Source: Euclidia mi
Lineage: Eukaryota > Arthropoda > Insecta > Lepidoptera > Erebidae
Reading direction: 5' to 3'
Length of the DNA stretch: 64,000 bases
NCBI GenBank assembly: GCA_944739405.2
Contig: OX123182.2
Coordinates: 95,224,051-95,288,050, forward strand
Shown piece after piece: positions 11,283 through 24,545 of this stretch (positions within the stretch are counted from its first letter, which is position 1; each line of letters opens with the position of its first letter). The position numbers were made by a program, and so were the translations under genes. Below the pieces are notes generated by a model that searched no databases, was not told the origin of the DNA, and worked only from the letters and a program-made list of their open reading frames with translations.

Positions 11283-13377
11283 TTTAGGATAGTTTAGTTA
11301 TATAATTAGTTTTATTTTATTGTACATTATAATGTTAATCCTACTTATAGACCAATTATACTTTAGTTTATTTAAAGTCTACCTAAGATAAAAAAAAATA
11401 TTTGCCAAATATAAACATTTTCCACAAATAAAACCAAGTACAAATAAAAACCAAAATCCACTAACTGATATGACTGGGATTTGAGCCCACGCCTTTAGAC
11501 GTAAAGCGGATGTATTATCAGCACGGCCATCGCACTGATATCAATTAGTGGCGAATTTAGCGAACACTTGACAGTCATCTAACTGAAAACTGTCATTACC
11601 AAATAATGAATGAAAAAGTCTTCAAACCTTTTTGCTAATTATTATGTTTGACGACCGGCCAGTTTGTCGTGTAGACGTCAGTAGTCCTTGGTGACCGTAG
11701 TGATGACAACTTGACATTACACCAGCCGTCACAATTATTATTCATAGGAATTTCAGCCTTAAGGATAGGTGAAAATAAATAAAAAAATGCTCATAAAATA
11801 AAAACTACTGGGCTTACATGAATCAATTTTTAATGGGACCAATTCGAAACTATTGCGCATCAAACAAAAAAAGAATTATGTAAATCGGTTCAGAAACCTC
11901 GGCGAAATTGGTATAAATATATACCGGCAGAATTGAGAACCTCCTCCTTTTTTTTGTTTGAAGTCTGTTAACAAAATTACTCATGATAGAGTCCCCCATA
12001 TACGTTCCGACAGCGTCGTGATATGCTTATCCCAATCAGGTGGGATTCGCTTTCGTTTCGGGCGTGGATATAAGCCATTGTCTAGTACGGACAAGTCTGG
12101 AGCACCGTCTCCTTATGTGTAGTTGCATATAGATAGCGGAGCGGAAGAGGGTCCTCTAGCCCGAAACTTAAAGTAGAAGTTGAGAGCGCCAATTGTTTGT
12201 TTAATCAAACAAACAAACAAGTTACCATGTGAAGTGAATAAAGGGCCTCACAGTATATACGGATTCTTACCAGAGTAACTAGGTAATACGTTTTCTGCAA
12301 TATTCTAATTCGTTTTGTTGCATATTTGCGTATCAACCTAATGCTATTCACTTAACGCTGTACTACCGACCCAAGATCCTTCTGTAAAGCAGTAAATTCA
12401 GTTATAAAGCGAATGTAAGTACTGTTTTATGTTGTCATAGATACTACCCTTCATCTACCGTGTCTTTATGGGATGTTAGCCATCCCTAAATTTATAACGC
12501 GCTCAAATTACGGCATCTGGTACGGCTTGTTGTAATTTTCTTGTAATTACCGACGCTGTTTAGATTGAGAGATAAATACACAAATACCATTTTGGATTTT
12601 GCTTGGTGTATACTACAAAGCGAAATTCATTATTAACAGCTTAGCACTTGAGTTTCAAATACTATTGAAAACCGCAACAGTTATGGGGCTGAATGTTACC
12701 AATGACGTGGAACATAGCTTCTCTATTGACTCCGTAAAGTGTGAAAGAGATACAGCTACTATACTGTAGTTATTTAATATAAAAATGAGAAAATATCATT
12801 ATTAGTTTTTTAATTGATGTCTCATTTTAGGCCGTCAAAACCTTAAATGTTTACGAATTGTATGAAAATGTTTTAGGACAAGAGAATAAGTTGACAGTCA
12901 CTTCGAGGAAAGCTAATAGTAAGTCAAATCTTGTTAGATTAGTAACCATACCCCGGGCTCCTTGGTGTCAAGTCTTGGATGCAACTGTGATAGCAGAGGA
13001 TGGAAACTCATTGATCTCATCGTACTTCATGTCCCTACTTGCAAGGGTTCAAGTGACCACCTCATCTCTACAATTTGCCAAAACTGTTGTAGATTCAATG
13101 CTAGTCAAAAATCATCTATATTTATTCGTTATATCAGAATGGATCTTGAATGTGTCGACATATAAAATCAAAATGATAAACATTCTTCCTTTTGAGTTCT
13201 ATTTATAAAATCGACTTATTTTAAATGAAATTTAACTCGGCTTCACAAAAAGCTACCGGGTAAATGTTGTAATTAATGAACATTTTTGTTCAACTAGAAT
13301 CGTCTTGGTTTACTCAGGAGCCTTTTATTTCTTTTGTGTTATGAAATTTAAGGGAATGTAACTGAATACATAGAACA

Positions 13378-14068
13378 TAACTTCACGCCATTATCCCGAA
13401 GGGGTAGGCATGGGTGTATTACACACCCACACTTCGCCAGTTTTGTTTCGGTTCCAATAAAATAGGGCGCGAGCCTCAGTCAGAGGTGTGTGCCCGGGGT
13501 ACCTGGGGATCAAACCTGAGCCCAGTGTGTCGGCAGTCCATTACCTACACCACGTTTTTTTTTTTTTTTTTTTTCCTCACGTACCCGTGTGTCGGAGGGT
13601 CGGGTATCACTGAAGCATTCCTCGCTACCCCCCGACGGATATTGGCCCGCCAGATGGTCAGGCGGGCCCCGAACAAAACCCCCTTGAAAACACTCAGCGT
13701 CCGCAGAGGATAGGGAGGACGGCAACGCAACACCGCATCTCCTCCTCCTCTGCGGCCCCACCGCGACGCAACGATGGTGCGCCACCATTTGGTCGCGGGA
13801 GATAGGGCGCGCGGCAACGCAACACCGACACGCCTCTCCTCCCGCTACCGCACCCGACTGCGAGGGACAGAAGAACTGTCCCTCGCACCCGCCCCTTTGG
13901 ACGCATCCTGCGCAGGTCTTCGTCAAGCCCACGCGGAGCGTCCCCTCCTGGATCCCTCTTAGCTTCACCGCGGGTGACCAATCCACGGTTACTGAGCCCC
14001 CCCACCACGACAAGGTGGAGATCCCACGGGGGGGATTACGTACACCACTGGGCTATTGCCGCTGTACC
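13378..14068 (-). mobile_element. SINE shared with copy B, split by a retroposon
   Basis: Begins 'taacttcacgccattatcc', includes 'ggggtaggca' and 'ggggatcaaacctgag' (reverse of a box B), and resumes after the insertion with 'ttacgtacaccactgggcta'. Copy B carries the uninterrupted version at 53764-53962. Confidence 0.7.
13554..14035 (-). mobile_element. GC-rich short retroposon with poly-A tail
   Basis: Flanked by 13-bp target duplications 'ttacctacaccac' (13541-13553) and 'ttacgtacaccac' (14036-14048), with the empty site in copy B near 53926. A poly-T run at the left is the poly-A tail of a minus-strand element. Its 5' end ('cccgtgggatctccaccttg' on the minus strand) is the same as in the related copy at 43539-44090, so neither is 5'-truncated. 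Several long frames cross it on both strands because of its GC richness, but none looks like a protein family I know. Probably a SINE-like or LINE-UTR-derived non-autonomous retroposon. Confidence 0.75.
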
Positions 14069-15616
14069 TAAACTCACTTAAAAATTTATATTTAAAGGCA
14101 ACTCACACCTTCCTTACTTCCTTTACAGCATTTCACAGTCAATGTTGGACTTAAACTTCGAAGAAGTTGCTTAGTAGTATCACTGTGAGCCAACAGGAGA
14201 ACAGTTCAGAAATCCTGTATCACGGAGGACTTTACTATCATTCAATCAACGGATACAAACAACACCCAGATACGGAACAATAAATTATGGATCACTGAGC
14301 GCGATGTCAAGCGGCGAGATGGCCGCTTTCACTACTACGCCATACGTGAAATCAAATTGGACATATTTTGGATAATCATAGATCATATAGTATTAAGTGA
14401 AAATATCATTAGACTATTATGCTTCCCGTCCATGTCGTTAAGGGTTATTCAAAGTTGATTATAGCTCACTTTATTGCATAAGGGAAACATTCCAAGTAAA
14501 TCCTTATGGTTGGGAGATCTTCTTAATGTTGTCATAGATGTTTAAGGCTTGTCAATTCGTCTGCATATTGCTACGGGCCAAATGCGTAGGGCAGTTTATA
14601 AAACGATTGAAAATGTAAAAGTAGTATTTTCATTTTTTATTTTACTTTGACGGCTTTTAATTATATATACTCGTACGTACTTAGTTAACCAGATAACTTC
14701 GGAAAGTCCGTTGTCGTGGGAAAAGTAAATGAAATGAGGTTAGACTAGCATCTCTGTAACAACCATCCTACGAGAAGCCATACAGCAAGAGCGATGGAAA
14801 AATTACGACAGATTTGAACGACTTTCATAATATAGGGCACGACCTTTTAAATATTAAGACAACGCTGAAGGTAAAGGAACTACATATCCAGTCATCAGTA
14901 GAATGTTGCTGTTATCAAATAGGTTTTTTGAATTCGAATTGTGATTGCCGTTCTCAAACTAGAAAAAATAAACACCGCTTTGCCTAATCCAATAACAAAG
15001 TTGAAAGCAAAGTCATTGAAAAGCATGGACGTACCTGAATAAAATGTTGCAAAGCCAAGTTCAATAGATTTTTATAATAGTTATTTATGTATTGTGTCAT
15101 TAAGCCGTCGATGTTTCTAAATAAATGAAATGCTCCGGCATCTCGGCATAGGATACACTGGCCTTGTTCTTGGCATGACTATTATGACTTGTATTTTAGT
15201 TTTTGTACGTTACTATCAAAATACATAAAGTCGTGCAACTCAAACCTTTTACTGTGGTAGCAAAAAGGAAACAAAGTAATATTCACTGAGTAGGGTTTAA
15301 CATTGTTCCCAGTTGACTAGTGAAAGTGGTGATAGTTTCACTTGAGCAAATTGATATAGGACCGCACAAATTTGTAAGCGGGGAGTAAGCTTTTAAAAAA
15401 GACATGTAAGGATACCTAAGTATTTTATGGAGAAAACAAAGAGGGAAAATAGGAAGAAGGGCAGGCAATATATCCTTATCTTGTTTGAAATACGAATGTA
15501 GATCTAATGTCTCTTTTGACAGTGTGATGTTTTTTGTTCTTAGATTTATTACAGTCGTTTGGTTTAAGCTATGATAAGGATACTACCTCAATATTTATAT
15601 TCATGACTACATAGTC

Positions 15617-15672
15617 ATTCTATTTTAATACAGTCACTACTCACATGAGTAGTGGCTGTATTAAAATAGAAT
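15617..15672. repeat. Near-perfect hairpin (copy A only)
   Basis: 27-bp arms (15617-15643 and 15646-15672, one mismatch) are separated by 2 bases. Copy B (about 62190-62212) has only the right arm. Confidence 0.85.
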
Positions 15673-16135
15673 ACAGAATTCCAATGACTCCTTTAGTGAA
15701 TGAAAGGCAAAAGTTGACGGCGATGACACATGCAGCGCTGAAAATTTATCGTTGCATAAACAAAACAAAAACTTTTTGACTGTAGGAATAGTTAGTTCAT
15801 ATCTGCCACGAAATTACATTTCTCAAGTTGACCTGCACCAGTTTCACCAAATCTGAAACTCAAAGGATCTGTTTAAAAACTACTTCTCTTAAAACCAAAT
15901 GCTAATATGTAAAATGATATTTGAGTATGATTTAGATTACTATCATAATTATAAGTTGTATTTCATATGACCAGTCATCGTCGTCTTGACGATGGTGGGA
16001 CGAACTGAACGCGTATAGGAAGGACTGGTTTGACTGACTGCTATGTCAGCACAAAGTAGAGATGAGTGGATAGAGGCATTTGAGGCCTGCAGTAGTATGG
16101 TACAGGTTGAAAATAAAAAATAATGTAATAAAATA

Positions 16136-16505
16136 AACTAGGTCATTTCAGTAAAGGAACGATACTATTGCTAGTAATTAGGCAACAAATTACCTTCTCA
16201 TATAAGTATATAGGCTGTTTGGTAATTCGACCTATTCCTTGAAGGAGGTGAATTTGTCGCAAATGACCTCCTTCAAGGAATTGGTCAAATTACCAAAATT
16301 AAAATTAATAAACAAGGTTATTTCAGTAAAGGAACGATACTATAGCTAGTAAGTATGAAACAATATTATCATTTTATACAGGTTGTTTGATAATTCGACC
16401 TATTCCTTGAAGGAGGTCAATTTGTTGCAAATGACCTCATATATAACCTCCTTCAAGGAATTGGTCAAATTATCAAAATTTAACAGCCTGTATATAGTAC
16501 ACAAT
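16136..16505. repeat. Tandemly doubled foldback element
   Basis: Two adjacent units of about 180 bp each begin 'tttcagtaaaggaacgatac' and contain inverted arms 'ttcgacctattccttgaagg' and 'ccttcaaggaattggtcaaa'. Copy B has one unit (62681-63180), with its hairpin interrupted by a retroposon. Confidence 0.75.
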
Positions 16506-16960
16506 GCTCACATCTACAAGTTCAACAAAACTTTTTGAGTACATAATACTTACTTGAACATAACAGCAACAAATACTCACTTACGAAACTCTTCGTTCTC
16601 CATTCTCGCCACGTCCGCGGCTACAGAGTCGTAAGCCTCCTCCAAAATTGCTCGACGACCTCAGCGAACGGCAATCTTACGAAAATACTACATCGGACTT
16701 AGCAACTTTTTAGTAACGACTTGGTTAAAATAATATTTAGCAACTATTTTTTTACTACTTGGTTTAAAAATGATTTTCAGATGCCGGTCTTTTTACCTTA
16801 TTAGGTATCTGTTGCCACCGCTTACTCCTAAACTAATTTCATACAGTTGGTGTCAATCTCCAGCATTTCAACTATCTTCATGCCAAAAATCACATCGATC
16901 CTTTGCTCTATTCTTCTGTGAAGGAAGAATAAATCTAGAAACAACCAAACACACTTTCGT

Positions 16961-19900
16961 ATTTATAATATATATTATAAGTATGGACGCAAGGAGACCG
17001 GTGTTACAGGAAAATTAACTTAAAAAGCTGATTAATTAGGCCCTACATTGATGTTAAATTAGCTTGTTTGTTTGGTACATAATAGTATTATTTTTATGTT
17101 CGGCTCGATATAGACATTTTGCTCGTTACCAACAGATAAAGAGTCTTTCAATATTATTTTGCTCGCTCGGTACTTTGACGCTATAAAACTTTTACATCCA
17201 TACATCATCATTAACAGCCAGTAAATGTCCAGTACGAACATTAGCCTGCTCCGTAAGTCGTAAAAAGGTTCCATGTTACGAGTACGCCCGTTGACCAGAC
17301 CTATGGTCGTGCTGTAATCAGCTCCTTGCGAAATGCAAGTACTTTAAGAGTGATATGAGATTATTTCGATTTGCCTTCTCTTTATGAATACTGCTTCTCG
17401 GCCAGAGCGTAAAAAAGTGTGATGTACTTAAAAAAAGGTAATGTGCAACCTGAAACCTCGTATTTGTTATAGAAGATAGCGGGTCAGCAGGTGCTTACCC
17501 TACATTCAAGGTGGACTACAAAGCTGTTAGTTTGTGCTGTGGATAGTCGCCATGTCATAGAAAATTCAAAAACAACAGCAACACTGCCTTCACAGTTGTA
17601 TTGAATCCGATTTGTACTGATTTACGGCTATTACGGCTACAAATCGACCTCTGACATTTATTCACACAACTAATCAACATGTAAGCCTAGTTTTCTACAG
17701 TCTCGTCAGTATTAAGATTCACAATTTGCACTCTTCAAGATCGTCAGTTATGCTGTGATCCTCTGGCACAAAGTTTCAGTCAAAATCAATAATCAGGAAA
17801 CTCAAAGTAAAACAGACATTTCACTATCGCGGTATCTCAAGATATTTTATTTTTTTCAAACCAAGTAAACCATAACATTTAAGCTCTACATGTGATCATG
17901 GCTACGCATAGCCCATAACCTCTAGTTACTCTACTTTTTGCGAACCCCACATGGGAACGCCGAGACCTCCACCAGAGCTGACTGCAATACCGCCTACTCA
18001 CGAACTACTAAGTTAAATGCCGATTTCTACCGAGCTACAGCTACACGTCAGCCTCTGGGACGGTCCGATCCGATCATCATATAAACTTAAACACTTTTTC
18101 AATATCAGAACTACTTTGTTCTACCTCAATTTCGTCAGTTGTACTTTGACTTTCAGGCATTTTTCGCAACCTGTCGAGTGCGTACTTATAGTTACGCTTA
18201 GAATTAAGGTCTTTGCGATTTTAACGATCATCGTAAAGAACTTCTGTGACCTCAACTGGGCTTTCATACTTTAAGATATTTCAAACCAAGTTAACCAAAA
18301 TATTAAAGCTAAGGTCTTTGGACTACATCTTCTAACCAAATTTTTTTAATAAACTAGAAGAAGAAGAAGAAAAAAGAAATCTTTATTGCTATACAGCATA
18401 TAAGTGGAAACATTATGTACTTAATAACTATAAACAAAGAAAAAAGCGAATAAATACAAAGAATAACAAAATGAGTAACGAACACATGCGTCCCACAGCT
18501 ATAGCAATCAGGTCTCCAGTTCAGCATATGCCAGGTCACAAGGACCGGACGCTGGTCTTCCACTGGAGCCTGTTCCCGTGACGAACGGAAACCAATAATT
18601 ATCCCAATACAGTTACATACATATAGATACCTTCATTTTCACTGCCAGTTTCGGCCAGATATGCTTTAGCTATACCAGTTACCAGGCTCCTCAAAGCCAC
18701 ATACAGACCACAGGCCGCGCGCCACACAGGCTGTGCCACCACGTCACACTCGCCACCAGGCCGCGCCGGCCTCCAGGCCGCGCCAGCCACCATGCAGCGC
18801 TAGCCACTAGGAGTACCCAAAAAGGAAATAAATCTAGCATTAGTATATCAAAGATTCGTCTCATTGTTTACCCACTGAATAGAGTATCCGTTCTTTCAGA
18901 CTAACTCAACGTCCGCACCTCGAAAATTTTAAGCGATTATCAAATTCATTTACAACTTCACAACTGCACAGAACGTAACTCCCGTCCATACTCTAAATGA
19001 GCTATGTCAAAACTGGATTTGACCACTGACAAAAACTAAAACCAAATGCGAATATGGCGAGAACCGATGAGAACTTTCGGATTTCCTTTGGCTACATAGA
19101 GGCAACGACTACAGTTCTGAGATAACTCATCGACAGTCCATGAGTACTTTTAGATTCTCGCAACACGCTCTTGTTATACGACACAGAAATCAGAGGTAGA
19201 TGATTTTAGCGATCAAAAATCAAATGAGAGCTACTTGAGTAGTAGGGTATCCGTGATTGCGATCAACGACCGCACTTTAATGTACTTGGCTCTAGGAATA
19301 AAAGAAAATTATCGCACAACACTCATTCTAGTCGTTCGGCTATTCCTGACCCAAGCCGGTGGGGAATAAAGCTACTCTGATCAAAATCATTACAGGTTTT
19401 AATGTACACAACTAACTCTTTCTCGCGAAGCTGACATGTTGAACAACATGCATACTCGTTAAAATAATAGGAAAATACAATGGAGTGCCGCTTAGTAACG
19501 CCTGATTCAATCAAATAATAGGAAACTCATTAAAATATTGCATTGCTCATACTCTGACATCCATCGGGTCTTCAACATCACGCTATGTAACCTCCATCCG
19601 GTTACACAACACCACCCGGATAAGCATTTCGAGCGTTTAACAAAGTAATCTTAAAGTAGGTTTGTTGAACATGTTGCTTTGGTTTTCCTTATCACATAGC
19701 AGACTATTAGAAAATCTTACTAAGCTGATACTCTAGATGTTAAGTTTACTTTCAAGTATCAACCAGTCTTTTCAGCGTTATAATTTGTCATGGATAGTCT
19801 AAATACGAAGCTTATCCTAACCTTATCATTAGCTATACAGCAACGGACCTTTCGCGTTCAAGACGATAGACAGCGGTTGTGACACTATAATAAATGCACT

Positions 19901-22261
19901 AATGACTGTCTTGTTTACGTACCAACGTAGACTATGACCAACAAAAGATTCAGGGTAAACTAGGCTCACCAGAAAGGCATTTTGCCGGTCCAACAAACGG
20001 CAACGCATGGCAAACATGCAGTTCATACAAATCTATACTGACGGTTTTGTGGTACCCACGTTGGGTAACACAAAATTATCACAACAACGACTAATAAAGT
20101 ACCCATTTTTATTATAATTATTACCATAAAAAAAAATAGTTCTACCTACAATGAAAATTAAAATCTCTGAAACTGATTATCGTAACGCACTACGATGATA
20201 ACTCAATCATTTTCTTCTACGTCTGATAATCGAGTTTAACAGCTTTTACTAGAAACACTATCACTCCTAAACATTCTAAGCATAACTTGAAATTGGCTAG
20301 AGAACTCTGCGTACTTGATAAAAATGCCCAGCGTATCACATGAATTTTAAAAAAATCACACAGTTGGTAACTCACGAGTAAAATCTTAAAATTGAATTTA
20401 ATGTTACTAGTGGTGCCATCTAATAATCAGAGGAAGAAATATTTTAATGTGCCATGTTAAAAATGTATGCACACTAAGAAGCAGGTGTAATTGCAACACC
20501 GAGATCGTCTGAACAACTCAGAATTACAACGAGTAACAGTGTCACTTTTTACTTAGGGTCTGATCATGTTTAAACGAAAACCGTTACGTATTATCAACAC
20601 CACGAGTCGTCGATAAAATAACAGCGCTAGTAATATCTTTTGACTATGGTCAGGTTACACTAACCAACTAACCGCACTCGTCTAGACAGCACTGCAGTTC
20701 ACACGTCTATTTAAGAAATAAAAGCTACAAGCTGTTCTACACAAAATCAGCACAGTCAGAAGCAATAGCTCCGCACAGTCTTACACTATGAACTTAGTAT
20801 GTACGATTCGATTAGTTTACCAACGTTAGCACCGCTGTCCTGCGAAGGACAGTCTAGACCGGAGTAATTGTTCTAGATTTAGCATAAAACCAACCAAGCT
20901 GGGTGTTGGTTCTAAAACCAATATTACAACTGCACTACAACAATAACTAGCACGTTTCACTCAAACGCACTTGCTTGGAATAATGCAAGTCAGCCTGTAC
21001 GCTCACTCTCGTTACTATTACAGTCCATTAAGTAAGACCGAAACAAGATAATCTATTTGCAAGCAAGCATAATATGATCAAAAGGTTCGTGAGTGCGAGC
21101 CACCCTCGCATGAAGAAATAAAATAATCACTTTCTTTTTAACTGGCGTATCAAACTCAAAAGCTCCGTTCGCTATCTACGCTATAGCTAGATCACTGTGG
21201 TAGTCAGACAACCATACGCTAACTTAAAATACGGCAAAGGTCACAATTAAATCATTACTACCCACATTTTTTTGTCTTTCTTCTTTAAGTCAATAAAAAG
21301 AAGATTATTCATGCGATCATGCCATGGGAACCACGACACTATAAAAGTCAAACGATAAGAGTCTCGAGTAGGAATCGAACCCACAACACTCGGTACGACA
21401 CATGATGACATTCAAGGTTAAACGCGTAATGTTTTACTACTACCGCCACTAAACAAAATTGGGAGTACCAATAAAAAAATCAGACAAAATACGCTCACCA
21501 CGGTTGCAGTTGACAGCTCAGCTGATTCACCAACATAGCAGTGTTAGCAGTCATCCTCGCTCGCGCCTTGTGGTCGCGCTGGTCCATGATGCCACTTCTG
21601 ATGTCGGCGGATGCTTGATTCTTGGCCGGTTTCAACACTTCACATCACAGTTTGTTACAAGTTCACACCAAATCAAATTTAACAAAACTGTCTATAACTA
21701 TTTGCATTACTGAACACGAAACGAGTGACAGTTTCTAGGTACTTGTTGCCCGCCCGGAGTCTCCAAGAGAAGTGATCGTTGTCGTTGTGTCGCTCCGTTG
21801 AACGTCAACCGTCACCCCCCTCTTCGACTGTAGCGAACGTTACTAGACTCTGTCGAAGCGCGCCGTCTATGCACTTCCGTTTCGTAGTCAATTGACGTCC
21901 ATACTGATAACCATTCCAATATATACAAATTTTATATATAAGAAAAGATAAAACCACTACTGCACTCTGACAATAAGTAAAGTTTTGATTAAACTTAGAA
22001 AACTAAAGTAATCGTTCATCGTCGTTCGGTTTTCACGAACATTTATTCACAAAACACAAATACATGATAAATTTAGTGTAATACATAGATTCCAATATCT
22101 CGAAGAAAACATTTTGCAAAACCAGTGAAAATTTCAGCTCTTTTCCAGTCAAAACCAAAGTTGATATTGTATTTGTTCCGAATAAGTTTCTTTTGTTCCT
22201 TTTAAATAGTGGCTCTTAAATATCTTTACTTAGAACGATATTGTGTGAACGTGTTTTATGA
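16961..22261. other. Stretch between duplications with no recognised gene
   Basis: About 5.3 kb with no frame I can assign and no copy elsewhere in the window. Noted inside it: a retroposon-like 3' tail at 18352-18600, a GC-rich patch with 'caggccgcgc' at 18711, 18757 and 18774, a tRNA-like box-B sequence ('ggaatcgaaccca', 21371-21383), and a CpG-richer patch at 21720-21900. The rest is AT-rich and stop-dense in all frames. An intron or regulatory region of a host gene extending outside cannot be excluded. Confidence 0.5.
18352..18600 (-). mobile_element. Probable retroposon 3' UTR fragment
   Basis: On the minus strand it ends in 'aataaagatttc' followed by a 'ttcttcttcttctag' simple-repeat tail. 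A polyadenylation-like signal directly before a short repeat is typical of insect non-LTR or SINE 3' ends. No coding motif is attached. Confidence 0.4.
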
Positions 22262-23052
22262 CTTAATAAATTAAAAGTTTAAAAAACACTAGAAAAACAC
22301 GCTTTTATATATGCACCTAAAAGCAAAAAATAAATTATGGATAGTTCAAGTTGTCTCTACTTCTAGGCTGAAGTCTAAACTATGTGCTTTTAATTATAAT
22401 ATTTGATTGTAAAAGCGTGGGGCGCTGGAACAGGAATGACGTTTTTGTTTAACTTGTTGAAAAATCAAGTGAACAGATGTTACGGGAAGTAGGTAACACA
22501 GATTGGCGCTCTAACTAGAGTTGTAGCACGACTAGTAAGTGGCTCTACATTAAACAGTCTGTTCAAAGTACCCGTTTGTCACGACTAGTAAGTGGCTCTA
22601 CATTAAACAGTCTGTTCAAAGTACCCGTTTGTCGAACTCAGACAAAACATGCGCCAGCAGCGACGAGAGACGACATTCACCGACCTACTCTTTCAGGAAA
22701 TTGAGTACATAAGGGTAATGCGTTAACAGTGGCAAAATGTAGAGTTCTTGTTCGTGGACCAGATATCTTTGGTTCCCTTTGGTAACCCTTTGGCGGCATA
22801 AATGCTATGCTCTTGTGCGACCTCATGCAGCTACTGCCAGGAATTTAGTATTAGTATTTGCTAACAATAATGTCTTTCCTGATCCAGCGCCCCACGCTTT
22901 TACAATCAAATATTAAAATTAAAAGCACATAGTTTACACTTCAGCCCAAAAATAGAGACAATTTGAACGATCCATAATTTTTTTTTGCTTTTAGGTGCGT
23001 ATATAAAAGCGTGTTTTTCTAGTGTTTTTTAAACTATTAATTTATTTTATAC
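22262..23052. mobile_element. Element with about 170-bp terminal inverted repeats
   Basis: 22262-22432 and 22882-23052 are reverse complements with scattered mismatches ('aacactagaaaaacacgctt' on the left, its complement on the right; inner ends 'gtaaaagcgtggggcgctgg'). The 450-bp core is non-coding and holds a 53-bp tandem repeat. Probably a non-autonomous DNA transposon or foldback; no target duplication could be fixed. Confidence 0.7.
22527..22632. repeat. 53-bp perfect tandem duplication
   Basis: The unit beginning 'cacgactagtaagtggctct' occurs at 22527 and 22580 with no visible difference, so it is recent. Confidence 0.9.
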
Positions 23053-24539
23053 TTTTTGATAACGAAATATTTTTAACATTTGTACATTTATCTTAAATAG
23101 GCGAATAAGCCCACATCCTCTCCATCTCCGCCAGTGCGTCTGTATTGCATGATGTTTCATCTGTCAGCTTAGACAACAATCTAGCTTTACAATCTGGAGA
23201 CCACTAAGCAATTTTACTCTACTTAGGGCCACATACGCCTGTCAAGCCGCAAAAGTACGGGACCCTAAGTACACCACTGCGTGGTCTACAATATATAATC
23301 GGTTTGTTATAACCTTGAAACCTGATCGTGTTCAAAGTCCATTACGTGGCCTTTCTCACAAGTGCAAACACGACTATGATACGATATTCCATCATGGAAT
23401 GCCAGTGCCTATCTCCCGGCTTCATCATCAGATCAGTTCGACAGTACTAATTATTGTATTGTCATCAGAACTTTATACAGCTGCCAATTTCATTACGCTA
23501 CGACCCTTGGAAGATAGTTAAATTACCTTAGATTCCATTACATAGTTATTTACATACACGACGACCTAATAAAAGCGTGCTAAAAACATTGGAGCATTAC
23601 TAAAATGTGTTTTTACTTTTCACGCCAAAAATAAAAATCAATGTTAGTAACCTTTTGTCGTAATAAAAATATACAGGGTGTAAAAAGACCCTTAACCAAA
23701 ACTAAAACCCCATATTGTACCAATCATTACGAACTTTTTAACCAAGGACTTGTGACAAAACCTCCCTAGAAAATGTGTGGCGGAGTAACTGTCAAAGTAA
23801 CGGATAACTAATACAAGATTTAAAATCACAAATTTTCTGGAAACCCGGGGAGTATTGTTTTCATAATTCATTACTTATTCCTGTTCTGTTTTATTTTATA
23901 TAATAATTAAAAAAATACACTATACATCACAGACATACACTGCTCATTACATATGAGCGACGCCAATTTACAATACACAGCGGCACCGTTTATGTCTCCT
24001 TTTGCTTGACAATTTGTGGAAGCAAAATCGATGACGAAAAACATTTGCCTCAGGCACCATAATAATATACTACATGACACACTATACACAAAACATAATT
24101 ATTTATTACAAAATTTATTAATATAAATAGTACTATAGTTTTACACAGGTCCATTTATATAAGTACCTACCTACATTACAATTTTAGTGATATTACAAAC
24201 ATCCAAAGTATTTTAAAGTAATTTACTAACAATAACCAATTACTACTAACTGATATAATCTTTTAACTGATATAATCTTTTTAACTGAATTTTATTTTGT
24301 TTTTATAATTAAATACTTACAATAAAGTTTATTGTATTGTATGAGTAGAAGTTCCCCACTAGTTAGTACCTACTTATAATAAACTGTTCCTATATTTATT
24401 CAATTTAATTCTTCGTCTAGATTTATGATCTACCTACATTATTTCCTCAACTTTCTATCCACCCATTTCATAGTTTCTGTCTGCTGACTTTACACTCATT
24501 CACACTTCCTTACATTTCAGGTGCCTACGGGGTAGGTTT
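23053..24539. other. Non-coding stretch before the large LINE
   Basis: No recognisable gene. Contains 'atacagggtgtaaaaagacc' at about 23670, resembling the edge of a dispersed repeat, and a 16-17-bp doublet ('actgatataatctttt') near 24247-24280. The right part may be the 5' UTR of the LINE that follows. Confidence 0.45.
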
Positions 24540-24545
24540 GTTCAA

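Larger units (their letters stand above)
8597..11968. other. Composite insertion block absent from copy B
   Basis: Copy B runs from 'gaaaacgctttttaaaac' (about 52000) directly into 'acattaacaaaattactc'. Copy A has about 3.4 kb between the same flanks, ending at a TTAA (11969-11972). Inside, 8604-8626 ('aataaaaataactacgttaa') and 9103-9115 are mirrored at about 9978-10014. This implies an element of about 1.4 kb with inverted ends, later split by the MITE at 8627-9097. Further right are a peptide-like remnant, a SINE and a LINE 3' coding fragment. The far end 'gaagtctgtt' resembles the MITE ends. Stretches 9720-10090 and 11283-11968 hold nothing I recognise. Confidence 0.6.
1..16960. repeat. 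Segmental duplication, copy A (direct orientation)
   Basis: Collinear with copy B (42393-63662) by eye over most of its length, with roughly one difference per 10-20 bases and many small indels. Matching anchors include 950-1600 with 44230-44890, 4734-5540 with 44893-45650, 6450-6840 with 50985-51370, 12000-13370 with 52040-53390, 14070-15490 with 53960-55350 and 16500-16960 with 63175-63662. The left end lies outside the window. Stretches between the insertions listed separately (86-1600, 4733-5555, 5835-6850, 7945-8596, 11973-13370, 14070-15610, 15675-16130) show no recognisable gene. The shared SINEs and foldback predate the duplication; the private insertions came later. Confidence 0.85.

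Noticed and set aside
12858..13208. A 116-codon frame in copy A, possibly a conserved small gene
   Set aside because: The aligned place in copy B (52898-53260) has stop codons and indels after MYENVLGQENK, and I see no family motif; no sign that the frame is kept.
13510..14013. Overlapping long frames in several phases on both strands
   Set aside because: They follow the GC-richness of the retroposon at 13554-14035; all phases are open there and none shows a known motif. The same applies to frames over 43506-44223.
15978..16120. A LINE 3' coding tail shared by both copies (15978-16120 and 62523-62680)
   Set aside because: Words such as DWFD and QHK appear, but split over all three frames; too decayed to annotate as a gene.
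16575..16690. Short minus-strand frame ILEEAYDSVAADVARMENEEF next to a GTAAGT, resembling an exon with splice donor
   Set aside because: The counterpart in copy B (63266-63370) has stops in the same frame; more likely a decayed repeat fragment than a host exon.
18599..18793. Minus-strand frame MVAGAAWRPARPG... in a GC-rich patch
   Set aside because: Low-complexity repeats of 'caggccgcgc' explain the open frame; no motif and no splice-supported extension is visible.
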